From Candidatus Saccharimonadota bacterium (GTDB lineage: Bacteria; Patescibacteriota; Saccharimonadia; Saccharimonadales; Saccharimonadaceae), in assembly GCA_017652765.1 (NCBI GenBank), contig JAGCAJ010000007.1, forward strand, positions 53,561 to 117,560: 64,000 nt of DNA, written 5' to 3'. Positions 7,555 to 15,177 of this stretch are shown here, piece after piece (position 1 is the stretch's first letter; each line of letters opens with the position of its first letter). The notes beneath the pieces were generated by a model. The model worked only from the letters and a program-made list of their open reading frames with translations, had not been told where the DNA came from and made no database searches. Both the position numbers and the translations under genes were made by a program.

Positions 7555-8592
7555 CTACGCAATCCCTGAAGCCGCAGCGAGAAATACCCCAATTAGTGCG
7601 AGAACCCCTGCAATCACCCAGAAGCGCATCACAATCTTCGCTTCCCCCCACCCCTTCGCTTCTAAATGATGATGTATCGGCGCAGAAATAAATAACTTTT
7701 TCTTAAACACTTTCTTCCAAGTAATCTGAAGCAGCGACGATCCCGCCTCCACTACCAACAATCCACCGATAATCGGAAGCAAGAAAAACGAGTCCGTCAT
7801 CATCGCCACTACGCCTAATCCCGCGCCCAGCGCGAACGATCCTACGTCCCCCATCATAAACCTCGCCGGCGGGACATTGAACCATACATAAGATAATAGC
7901 CAACCTACCACCGTTAGACAGAACCCAAACAACATCCAATTCCCCTGGAATAGTGCAATCGCCCCAAACGCACCGTACGCAAGCAAACAAATCCCGCCAG
8001 CCAATCCGTCCAGCCCATCAGAAATATTCACCGCATTAGACGTCGCCACCACCGCAAACGCAAACACTGCAATCATTAACCATGCCGGAAGTTCCCACAC
8101 TCCAATAAACGGCACATGGATTTCATTCCAGCCTAGTTTTACCGCAAAATACCATCCTAGCGCTACCCCTACCGCCGTAATCATCGCAAATTTCACCGGA
8201 GCGCGTAATCCCGCCGCTCCATGTCCGTCACCAAACACGTTTATCATATCATCAATTAGCCCTACAATACTCCCGCCCAAGAACCCAAATAGCGGCAACC
8301 ATGTCTGCCCTCTATCCCAGTTACAACAAAGCGTTACTATCGTCACCGTCGCCACACCAACAATTCCCGCCATCGTCGGAAAATGCCTGCCATTCGCAAA
8401 TTTATGCGCATGAAGCTTCGTCATTACCGGAAGTGCTTTACCATCTACTGCCGTCTTTTTCTGCTTTTTCCAAAATTTATACTTATAGGCAAAATGCGTA
8501 TAAATCGGCGTGAGGAACATCGCAAGCAAAAACGACCCAAGCGACAATAATAGCCCATAAAACATTTCCGAACTCGTACTTATTTGTAGCAT
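7555..8592 (-). CDS. mraY: Phospho-MurNAc-pentapeptide translocase
   Basis: MraY moves phospho-MurNAc-pentapeptide onto undecaprenyl phosphate to give lipid I. This 345-residue polytopic membrane protein carries NISDGLDGLAGG, FNVPPARFMMGDVGSFALG and the cytoplasmic HHHLEAKGW motif. All catalytic Asp/His blocks are present and the length is normal. The start overlaps the stop of ftsI by one base. The last few codons (AAASGIA) fall in the repeat-rich DNA that continues into the ftsW intergenic element, so the C-terminus may have been remodelled by that repeat. Confidence 0.93.
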   Translation of the reverse strand: MLQISTSSEMFYGLLLSLGSFLLAMFLTPIYTHFAYKYKFWKKQKKTAVDGKALPVMTKLHAHKFANGRHFPTMAGIVGVATVTIVTLCCNWDRGQTWLPLFGFLGGSIVGLIDDMINVFGDGHGAAGLRAPVKFAMITAVGVALGWYFAVKLGWNEIHVPFIGVWELPAWLMIAVFAFAVVATSNAVNISDGLDGLAGGICLLAYGAFGAIALFQGNWMLFGFCLTVVGWLLSYVWFNVPPARFMMGDVGSFALGAGLGVVAMMTDSFFLLPIIGGLLVVEAGSSLLQITWKKVFKKKLFISAPIHHHLEAKGWGEAKIVMRFWVIAGVLALIGVFLAAASGIA

Positions 8593-10322
8593 TATTGCCC
8601 TCCTGGCTTAATTTGTAGATAGTCTATCATATATCCATTTAGTTCATCAAAGATTGGCATAGCGTCTTTTTCGCCTTCCATCTTTTGCCCCTCACCCCAT
8701 ATTTTAACCATTATGACATATTTTGGCAACTCCCCTTCCGCTCCCCCAAACCCAATATAGTTTCCGATTGTCTCATCAAACGTATATGCGCCGTCCTTAA
8801 TTCCCTGGCTCGTTCCAGTTTTTCCGCCAATATAATACCCAGGTTTGTCCACGCCTGACGTCCGCTTATAAGATCGCGTGCCATATAGCATTTGCCTCAT
8901 CGTTGCCGACGTTTCCGCGGATATCGTCGGCCTAATTGGCTCTGGCGAATCTTGATAGAGAAATTCCCCATCTTCCGTTACTTCGCCCGCCACAATTGTC
9001 GGCCGATAAAATTCCCCGCCATTTATCACCGAAGAAAACGCCGAAGCCACCTGCATCATTGTTACATTCATACCCTGCCCAAACGTCATGTTAGCATACC
9101 TAGAGTTATAAGCATCTTCTGCATCTGGTTCCGTTACGTATCCCGGCGTCTCAAACAGCTCTATTCCCGTATATTGCCCCAACCCAAATTTATCATGATA
9201 ATACTCATACAACAAATTCTTGCCCTTTTGATTGATATTATTCGGATCTCCACCAAGAAGCATTAGCGCTGTCATCGAGCTAGTATTTAGCGAATAATCT
9301 AGCCCCGTCTGCATATTAATTACGCCAAGCTGCCCCTTATATGCATTCTCAATTTTCCAGTTATCCACCATTAAATATCCAGCATTATTATATGTTGTTT
9401 GTGGCGTCATCTTTCCCTGGTCAATCGCCGAAGCAAACGAGAACGTCTTACACATCGACCCTGGCTCATACGCCGATTCTAGTGGTGCATTAATGAATAC
9501 CGACGTATCTTCTACCTCTGCATATTTCGTTGCGTCATACGTTGGCAAATTTGCCATCGCCCATACCTCGCCATTACTTGGGTCCATCACAATCCCTGCC
9601 GCATGCGTAGTCTTAGATCTGTTTATTCCATTTGCTAATGCTTTTTCTAGTCTATATTGTACATTTTTATCAATAGACAACACTACATTTTTTCCATTCT
9701 TTGCCGGCACGCGCACGTTGTCATTTCCAATACTTAATGCTACGTTATTTACGTCTGTCACGGTTTTTAGTACACCGTCTTCTCCGGCTAGCTCCTTGTC
9801 TAGCGTACCTTCTACGCCATACTGACCCTCACCTTCCGCATTCACAAACCCAAGAAGACTCGACGCCATCTGCCCTTCCGCATACACCCTAGCATTAGTC
9901 TTGCTATACCATACCCCAGCCAACTCTGCGTCTCTAATTTTTTCTATTGCATCTCGTTTTACTCCGCGCGCCACCACATAATACCGTCTAGTTTTGTCAG
10001 CAAACACATCTTTCCACTCTGCCACCTTTTTGTCTTTAGCATACAAATCTATCGTTTCTGACACCTTTTTCTCATCTGCAGTTAGAGGATCCACCACAAT
10101 CGTCCACACCGTTTCATTCATCACGGCAATACTCGGCTGGTCCCCGTCCATCATATAGATTTCTCCGCGCGTCGCCTTAATCTTGCTCTGTACAATATGC
10201 TCTTCTTCAGCCCGCGCTACCCAATCGCCATGTTCTATAATCTGAATCACAAAAAGACGCGCTAAAATTACGGCTACCGCAACATATAATCCGAGCCTCA
10301 AAAATTTCGCGCGTTTATTCAT
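8592..10322 (-). CDS. ftsI: Class B penicillin-binding protein (septal transpeptidase)
   Basis: 576 residues. A short cytoplasmic tail and membrane anchor (about 8-28) precede a PBP dimerisation domain (residues ~45-200) and a transpeptidase domain with S289-M-C-K292, S344-L-N346 and KTGTS near residue 494. It cross-links peptidoglycan at the septum with FtsW. There is no PASTA domain. The ATG lies 6 nt after a TATAAT box (10329-10334), so besides read-through from ftsL it may have its own leaderless transcript. Confidence 0.9.
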   Translation of the reverse strand: MNKRAKFLRLGLYVAVAVILARLFVIQIIEHGDWVARAEEEHIVQSKIKATRGEIYMMDGDQPSIAVMNETVWTIVVDPLTADEKKVSETIDLYAKDKKVAEWKDVFADKTRRYYVVARGVKRDAIEKIRDAELAGVWYSKTNARVYAEGQMASSLLGFVNAEGEGQYGVEGTLDKELAGEDGVLKTVTDVNNVALSIGNDNVRVPAKNGKNVVLSIDKNVQYRLEKALANGINRSKTTHAAGIVMDPSNGEVWAMANLPTYDATKYAEVEDTSVFINAPLESAYEPGSMCKTFSFASAIDQGKMTPQTTYNNAGYLMVDNWKIENAYKGQLGVINMQTGLDYSLNTSSMTALMLLGGDPNNINQKGKNLLYEYYHDKFGLGQYTGIELFETPGYVTEPDAEDAYNSRYANMTFGQGMNVTMMQVASAFSSVINGGEFYRPTIVAGEVTEDGEFLYQDSPEPIRPTISAETSATMRQMLYGTRSYKRTSGVDKPGYYIGGKTGTSQGIKDGAYTFDETIGNYIGFGGAEGELPKYVIMVKIWGEGQKMEGEKDAMPIFDELNGYMIDYLQIKPGGQ

Positions 10323-10328
10323 GTCTTA

Positions 10329-10334
10329 ATTATA
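10329..10334 (-). promoter_or_regulatory. Leaderless-type -10 of ftsI
   Basis: TATAAT on the minus strand, preceded by TGC (extended -10) and followed by 6 nt and then the ftsI ATG. It overlaps the region just before the ftsL-like stop codon. Confidence 0.55.
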
Positions 10335-10338
10335 GCAT

Positions 10339-10683
10339 TTATTCGCTGATATAACCAGAAGCGTTTCCATCTTGCATTCGTGCAGCCACCTGCGACGACT
10401 CAGAAGACGCAATCGATGTTAGCCTCGCTCTCTCTACCGCCAAATCTTCCTTTTTGGCCTGCAAATCAGAAATCTCGTTCTCAATATTAGAAAGTTCATA
10501 ATCATATCCAGTCGCTTTTACGCCCTGCGTCGCATAAATTAGCCCCACAATTAGCACCATCAATACGAAAATCGCCGTCAGACTCATGTTGCCTAGTTTC
10601 CTACCAGCATGTCTCACCGTATTCTGGTTGCGCGACCAAGAAGACGCTACCGTTCCTCGCCTAGATACGTACTCGTTTCGCAT
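10339..10683 (-). CDS. ftsL: FtsL-like division protein
   Basis: A 114-residue bitopic protein: basic N-terminal tail, one membrane helix (about residues 34-50, LTAIFVLMVLIVGLIYA), then a coiled coil (YELSNIENEISDLQAKKEDL and on). This FtsL/DivIC topology and the position directly upstream of ftsI support the call; sequence identity in this family is always low. FtsL links FtsB/FtsQ to FtsWI at the septum. The ribosome site is GAAAGGAAAG before ATG 10683. Upstream lies a 385-bp structured, gene-poor stretch. Confidence 0.65.
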   Translation of the reverse strand: MRNEYVSRRGTVASSWSRNQNTVRHAGRKLGNMSLTAIFVLMVLIVGLIYATQGVKATGYDYELSNIENEISDLQAKKEDLAVERARLTSIASSESSQVAARMQDGNASGYISE

Positions 10684-10777
10684 TCTTTCCTTTCGTATTG
10701 TTTTCGTATTGTTTGTTTTTCGTCAAAATAGTTAGCCTCACAAGATCTCCCTTGCTTGGCTCATATTAAAATCATAA

Positions 10778-10936
10778 GACCGGAGCGGCCACCAGTTACA
10801 GAGCTATAAGTGTAAAAGGCTCCGCTCCGGGAAGGTCATATATTTTTTCATAAACACCAACCCCAGGAATCTCCACAACCTGGGACGGAGGTTTCCCTCC
10901 ATATATACCCCGAAGGGTAGACGAGTTAGGCTCGTC
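10778..10936 (-). other. Five-hairpin structured region upstream of ftsL
   Basis: Reading the minus strand in order: ACGAG/CTCGT (10921-10935); TACCC-TTCG-GGGTA with a UUCG tetraloop (10906-10919); GGAGG-GAAA-CCTCC with a GNRA loop (10887-10900); CCCAGG/CCTGGG (10862-10884); and a long hairpin with CCGGAGCGG/CCGCTCCGG (10780-10830), extended by GACC/GGTC. No run of U follows, so this is not a simple terminator. It lies between a 21-codon ORF and ftsL. It could be a leader, an attenuator or a small RNA. I compared it mentally with RNase P, tmRNA and SRP RNA and saw none of their conserved blocks. Confidence 0.55.
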
Positions 10937-10954
10937 ACTCCCATGAAATCTCTC

Positions 10955-11020
10955 TTAGCGGAAGTTTACTTTAATCTTCTGTGCGCGAGATTTGTTCATG
11001 ACAGTGATTTGACGTGGCAT
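10955..11020 (-). CDS. 21-residue basic small ORF
   Basis: ATG 11020 follows a near-perfect ribosome site (AAAGGAGGGC, 5 nt before the ATG). The peptide begins MPRQITVMNKSRAQK and ends VNFR; 6 of its 21 residues are Lys or Arg. It lies between rsmH and the five-hairpin region. It could be a leader peptide that couples translation to folding of the structured RNA, or a genuine microprotein. I do not recognise a family. Confidence 0.45.
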   Translation of the reverse strand: MPRQITVMNKSRAQKIKVNFR

Positions 11021-11068
11021 ATATTGCCCTCCTTTTTTATTTGTTGTTTTTATTTTAACAATCGCGCT

Positions 11069-11935
11069 TTAGCCACGCTTCATTGCGGAACGCAATTTCG
11101 CGGAGCGAGAACGCGGGTTGTTAACTAACTCCAATCTCTCCGCAATAATAGGTTTCTTATTTATTAACGTCAGTTCTGACTCTTCGCCAAGATGACTTAC
11201 CTCGTCAAAATATTCCTTCACCAACCTATCTTCTAGACTATGAAAAGTAATTATCGCTAGTCTCCCGCCCGGCTTTAACAACCTAGGTAGAAGTGGCAAC
11301 GTTTTTTCAATCAGCAAAAGCTCTTGATTAACTTCAATCCGAATCGCTTGGAACACTTGCGCTTTTTTATCGCGCGAGATTAGTTCCGCAAGTTCGTTTG
11401 TAGTCTCTAATCGTTTTCGTTTCCGTGCAGAAACAATCAGCCTTGCTACTTTCCTCGCCGATCCAGGACTTAACTCTCCGTATTTTTCAAATATCTCAAT
11501 CAGTTTTGCCTCTGGATATTCGTTCACGACATTTTGCGCAGACACGCTCTGCCCTCTGTCCATACGCATATCTAGTGGCCCATCATGAGAAAAAGAGAAT
11601 CCTCTATCCGGCTGGTCTAGTTGCGGAGAAGACACCCCAAAATCAGCTAAAATCATATCAAAAGTTTTTCCACACTGTAAAAGCTGTAGCGTCGCACTAT
11701 AAAAGTCCATATGTAGTATTTCTATCGGTTCACTTTCGTACTTCCCAGAAAGAATTTTTACTGCATAATCGTCCCTGTCCACTAGACAAGAATCCTTATA
11801 GTTCGAAGTTACACCCAAAATCGCACTTGCATGACCCGCATATCCCGCCGTAAGATCTAAATAGCTCTCACCGGATTTGGGTTCAAGCACCTGCAAAACT
11901 TCTGATAATAATACTGGCTTGTGGTGTTCTTCCAT
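11069..11935 (-). CDS. rsmH: 16S rRNA (cytosine-1402-N4)-methyltransferase
   Basis: RsmH (MraW) methylates C1402 of 16S rRNA with S-adenosylmethionine. 288 residues from ATG 11935 (MEEHHKPVLL), which matches the family N-terminus; the frame extends further upstream but that part overlaps an inverted repeat. Motifs: YLDLTAGYAGHA (SAM loop), ADFGVSSPQLD, GFSFSHDGPLDMRMD, RLAIITFHSLEDRLVK and the C-terminal NPRSRSAKLR. First gene of the division cluster; no mraZ precedes it. Confidence 0.93.
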   Translation of the reverse strand: MEEHHKPVLLSEVLQVLEPKSGESYLDLTAGYAGHASAILGVTSNYKDSCLVDRDDYAVKILSGKYESEPIEILHMDFYSATLQLLQCGKTFDMILADFGVSSPQLDQPDRGFSFSHDGPLDMRMDRGQSVSAQNVVNEYPEAKLIEIFEKYGELSPGSARKVARLIVSARKRKRLETTNELAELISRDKKAQVFQAIRIEVNQELLLIEKTLPLLPRLLKPGGRLAIITFHSLEDRLVKEYFDEVSHLGEESELTLINKKPIIAERLELVNNPRSRSAKLRSAMKRG

Positions 11936-12521
11936 AGTATATATTTTATCATAATATATACTGGCGTTCGTTTGAGATCGCCCAACTAGAAATTTTCGCG
12001 TGTTTGTTTTTGTATAGTTTTTGTTAAACACACTTAAATTTTCACCACGGACAGAGTCCGTAGTCGTTGAGAGACTTAATGTGTGATTGGTTGTTTATTA
12101 GAGTTAATTGGGAGGTGTTTATTATAGATGTACCTATGGTTTTGATTTCGCGTTTCCTAAACGCGCGCCAAAACTCCTAGTTGGCCAATCTCAAACTTTT
12201 TTAATGTGCTTTTTTATTGTTGTGGTTTTTGTGTTATGTATTCCACTTGTCCTTAGTTTAACCAACTATTTCACAAAAATCAAGACCTTTTTTGGCCAAT
12301 TTTTGACCATTTTGGTTTTCCACCGCCCCTGTGGAAAACCGTTCCTTGACTTATTACTTGCCCCATGTCATACCAACCGAACAAACCCCGCACAAACTAT
12401 GTCACTTCCTGTTCGGTTTTATGATGTTGACAATTCCCTGCTTTTATTTCAATTAAAAATTTTGTTCAATTTTATCTCTTATTTTGTGCTATAATTATTA
12501 CCAAGTTTAATAAGGAGTTTT
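11936..12521. other. Intergenic region between rsmH and ppa
   Basis: No supported gene. It holds an inverted repeat pair (11970-11989 and 12177-12196, 18 of 20 matches), a small hairpin ACGGAC/GTCCGT near 12038-12052, a hairpin GGTTTTCCAC/GTGGAAAACC near 12313-12340, and an inverted repeat AACCGAAC/GTTCGGTT near 12375-12419. A 128-codon open frame over 12108-12494 is low-complexity and is not supported. Confidence 0.5.
12487..12495 (+). promoter_or_regulatory. Extended -10 promoter of ppa
   Basis: TGCTATAAT, an extended -10 without a clear -35, lies 26 nt upstream of the ATG. An AAGGAG ribosome site precedes the ATG at 12522. Confidence 0.6.
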
Positions 12522-13052
12522 ATGGCTGATTTTAACAAAATTCTAAAACCCGGCGACTATGAAAACGGCGAGATTAACGTCGTTGTAGAGATTCCTACCG
12601 GCTCTAATCACAAAATCGAATGGGACAGAAAAAACGCTTGCTTTATGCTAGACCGCGTAGAGCCTATCGCTTTTGCTAAACCTTGTAACTATGGCTTCAT
12701 CCCTCAGACACTAGACGAGGATGGTGACGAGCTAGACGTCCTTCTTATCACCGACCAGCCCCTAACTACTGGTATCTATACCACTGCTCGTATCCTCGGC
12801 GTTATGAAATTCGTCGATGACGGCGAAGTCGACGACAAGATTATTGCCGTCCCTGCCGACGACCGCAACAATGGCGACGCTTATAAGACCCTAGAGGACC
12901 TTCCAAAGCGCCTCATCGAACAAATCGAATTCCACTTCAACCACTACAAGGACCTAAAAAAGCCTAACACTACCAAGGTAGAAAAATTCGGCGATATTAA
13001 AGAAGCCAAAGAGGTCATCAAATCCGCCATCGACCGCTGGAACAAGCGGTAG
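12522..13052 (+). CDS. ppa: Family I inorganic pyrophosphatase
   Basis: Hydrolyses pyrophosphate from nucleotide and aminoacyl-tRNA reactions in the cytosol. 176 residues, normal length. It carries the family signature D65-EDGDELD72 with the metal-binding aspartates, and also E23 (VEIPTGSNHKIE) and YGFIPQT. It is monocistronic, with its own extended -10 promoter. Its terminator hairpin overlaps the promoter of the next gene. Confidence 0.95.
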   Translation: MADFNKILKPGDYENGEINVVVEIPTGSNHKIEWDRKNACFMLDRVEPIAFAKPCNYGFIPQTLDEDGDELDVLLITDQPLTTGIYTTARILGVMKFVDDGEVDDKIIAVPADDRNNGDAYKTLEDLPKRLIEQIEFHFNHYKDLKKPNTTKVEKFGDIKEAKEVIKSAIDRWNKR

Positions 13053-13055
13053 ACA

Positions 13056-13098
13056 TTGACTTTTTAGACAGTCTGTGATATAATTATGCGCAGACTGT
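13056..13098 (+). promoter_or_regulatory. Canonical promoter interleaved with the ppa terminator
   Basis: TTGACT (13056-13061), a 17-nt spacer, TATAAT (13079-13084). The hairpin ACAGTCTG/CAGACTGT (13068-13075 and 13091-13098) followed by TTTTTT is superimposed. Transcripts starting near 13091 would lack the 5' arm and escape termination, whereas ppa read-through would form the hairpin. Confidence 0.7.
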
Positions 13099-13128
13099 TT
13101 TTTGTTCTTTAACAAGGGGGTGTTCTAT

Positions 13129-14166
13129 TTGGCAATCACAATCGTAAAAATCCTATTATTAATTTTTGCTTCTACCTTGATTATGCTCCTCGGAGCCTAT
13201 TCAACCGTAGCTAGCGCTCGCATTCGTCGCACTACGCTCGTCTACGAGCTTGTCTGTGGCCTTTTGATTTACTCTGACGGCAATCTTGTCCTGGGAACAA
13301 TAGAATTTATCGTCTTCCAGATTATGGCAATTTTCTCCGCTATTGCCTGCCTCTATGCTTATGCAGGGGTAGACATCGAAGAACAATCAAAGGGCACGCC
13401 AAACGAAAATTGTACAGCGCTAATAATCTTACCTTTACAACGTCAAAAGGTTGAAGTTACAAGAGATACTATCCATTCGATTAGTACTCTGTCTATTATC
13501 GTCCTCATAGTCTGTTTTGCGATGCTACTCGTAATTAGGCCGGTTCTACTTTTTCCTTTTTATGGGAAAAACGCTGTCTTATTTATGTTCTCATTAATGA
13601 TTCTCGTCATTAATGGCGCAATTGCTAGCGAGACAAACCGTCGCTCTGCCGATATATTTAAGGATAATAGTATCGTAGACGTTTTTGAAGCTCTTTTCTG
13701 CGCTATGTTCTTTGTCTACCTTGCGTACGGTATTGTCCAAGGCGTAGCCGGACTTTGTTACATAGAAGCCGACGGCAAGGCCAAAGAAACTGTCATCTCC
13801 AGCGTTCCACGCGCCTATGGCGAGATGTTACCAATCACCGAATTCTATAACTACAAAAAAGAAATCGATTGGTATCTCACTGACAGCATGGACAAGACCG
13901 ACAATGAAACGTATCTCATCTTCCACGATAGATATAGTGATGGCTCCGGCAATCGCTATTATTGCTATTTTGCTGGTTTTAACGAAATTAAAAGCATTAC
14001 CAACAATAGTACCAATAATATCTTTATCCATATCGTAAAAGACGATTCCGCACCACATGCCATCATCACCGACAACTTCTATATTAATCCTAGAGGTGAG
14101 GAGAAAATCCTATCCACAACTTACGAATTTTATGTCACAGAAGAACAAATTTTAACAGTCAAATAA
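13129..14166 (+). CDS. Membrane protein, paralogue 1 of a tandem pair
   Basis: 345 residues from TTG 13129, chosen because AAGGGGGTG ends 7 nt before it. The N-terminal two-thirds has about six hydrophobic segments; the C-terminal ~130 residues form a soluble, probably extracytoplasmic domain ending near ITDNFYINPRGEEKILSTTY. It shares the second-helix block (SDGNLVLGTIEFIVFQI) and the C-terminal block with the next gene, so the two arose by duplication. Family not recognised. It has its own TTGACT/TATAAT promoter and a terminator. Confidence 0.65.
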   Translation: MAITIVKILLLIFASTLIMLLGAYSTVASARIRRTTLVYELVCGLLIYSDGNLVLGTIEFIVFQIMAIFSAIACLYAYAGVDIEEQSKGTPNENCTALIILPLQRQKVEVTRDTIHSISTLSIIVLIVCFAMLLVIRPVLLFPFYGKNAVLFMFSLMILVINGAIASETNRRSADIFKDNSIVDVFEALFCAMFFVYLAYGIVQGVAGLCYIEADGKAKETVISSVPRAYGEMLPITEFYNYKKEIDWYLTDSMDKTDNETYLIFHDRYSDGSGNRYYCYFAGFNEIKSITNNSTNNIFIHIVKDDSAPHAIITDNFYINPRGEEKILSTTYEFYVTEEQILTVK

Positions 14167-14170
14167 TATG

Positions 14171-14196
14171 CCCCGGCTTTTGCCGGGGTTTTCTTT
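14171..14196 (+). terminator. Terminator of paralogue 1
   Basis: CCCCGGC, TTTT loop, GCCGGGG, then TTTTCTTT; the T-run merges into the -35 (TTTACA) of the next gene. Confidence 0.8.
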
Positions 14197-14221
14197 ACAT
14201 TTTTATTATTTATGTTACAAT
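14194..14221 (+). promoter_or_regulatory. Promoter of paralogue 2
   Basis: TTTACA (14194-14199), a 16-nt spacer, TACAAT (14216-14221) with an upstream TGT (extended -10). Confidence 0.6.
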
Positions 14222-14259
14222 ACTTAACAGGGGTTGTTCTTTAGGAGGAGGTGATTCTG

Positions 14260-15138
14260 GTGGAGATAGTAATTACAAGTATCATAACTTTGGTTTGCAT
14301 GTTTTTACTGGCAATTTTGTCCTGCGTTAGCGCGTTCAAAACACGCGCCACATACGTTTTTCTCATTTGTGAAGCCGTTTGCGTCGCCGTCATTTTAGCC
14401 GACGGAGATCTTGTGCTAGGAGTCATAGAATTCGTGATTTTCCAAATCATTTTTCTTTCTATTATTTTTGGCATGCTCTATAGCACTACCGCGCTAGATA
14501 GACCAGTGCATTTTATGTTCACTATATCTTGTGCGATATTTTACTTGGGCGTCTTTGCACTTACCATCATCCGCGAAGTCGCACTCTTTCCCTTCTGGGA
14601 AAAAGGTCTTGCTACTTTTGCGATTAGTATTCTAGTGCTATTTCTTACGCTTAGTATCGCCACGGATTGTCAAGACAGTTGCGCCGTCAACGATTCCAGA
14701 TTTTTTGACTACATCGTAGAGTGTTTTCTTGTGACAATTCTTTACGTTATTGCTTGCGGACTCATTATTGGTCTGCCCTACTTTGCAATTTATAGGGTTA
14801 GGGACGGCTACTCCGCCAAGATAATTTCAAAAAGCGTTACCGCCGAATACGAGCTCGCTCCAGATGGCTCCGGCCATTACTTAACCGAGCAACTTGACAA
14901 AGTAGTCGGCGCCGATTACTTTACGTTTAGAGCTATCGACGAGCCTAGCGCCAACACTCTTGGTGGCGAAGAAGTCAGAATGAGAATAGCGCATACCAAG
15001 ATCCACGAAAGCAACAGCGCTACACCACATCTAGAAGTCATCACTAATTATTACACTAACATTCGAGGCGAAGACCAAATTAGAGACTACGAATACACTG
15101 TATATGTCCCTACCGGCACTATCGATTGGTTAGACTGA
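14260..15138 (+). CDS. Membrane protein, paralogue 2 of a tandem pair
   Basis: 292 residues from GTG 14260, 6 nt after AGGAGGTG; a GTG at 14251 lies within the ribosome site and is less likely. Same architecture as the preceding gene: several N-terminal membrane helices (LADGDLVLGVIEFVIFQII matches the paralogue) and a C-terminal soluble domain (VITNYYTNIRGEDQI). Function unknown. Each copy has a separate promoter and terminator, so the pair can be expressed independently. It stops at TGA, evidence for the standard genetic code. Confidence 0.65.
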   Translation: MEIVITSIITLVCMFLLAILSCVSAFKTRATYVFLICEAVCVAVILADGDLVLGVIEFVIFQIIFLSIIFGMLYSTTALDRPVHFMFTISCAIFYLGVFALTIIREVALFPFWEKGLATFAISILVLFLTLSIATDCQDSCAVNDSRFFDYIVECFLVTILYVIACGLIIGLPYFAIYRVRDGYSAKIISKSVTAEYELAPDGSGHYLTEQLDKVVGADYFTFRAIDEPSANTLGGEEVRMRIAHTKIHESNSATPHLEVITNYYTNIRGEDQIRDYEYTVYVPTGTIDWLD

Positions 15139-15151
15139 TTCACCCCTATTT

Positions 15152-15177
15152 CCCCCGCAACCTGCGGGGGATTTTTA
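15152..15177. terminator. Bidirectional terminator
   Basis: CCCCCGC-AACCT-GCGGGGG followed by ATTTTTAT, between the convergent ends of the 14260 gene and glyS. The stop codon of glyS lies at the edge of the T-run. Confidence 0.75.

Noticed and set aside
10778..10936. RNase P RNA, tmRNA or SRP RNA
   Set aside because: None of their conserved blocks (GAGGAAAGTC, the tmRNA tRNA-like ends, the SRP GGAAG loop region) is visible.
12313..12340. DnaA-box-like oriC signal (TTTTCCAC/GTGGAAAA)
   Set aside because: A single hairpin without repeated TTATCCACA boxes, AT-rich unwinding tracts or dnaA/dnaN nearby.
12108..12494. 128-codon plus-strand frame before ppa
   Set aside because: Phe/Leu-rich translation of T-rich DNA that runs through two hairpins and the ppa promoter.
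14260..15138. Alternative genetic code (TGA as glycine), as in some CPR
   Set aside because: TGA ends this gene and the ATP-grasp gene at the expected protein lengths, and no conserved gene has internal TGA.
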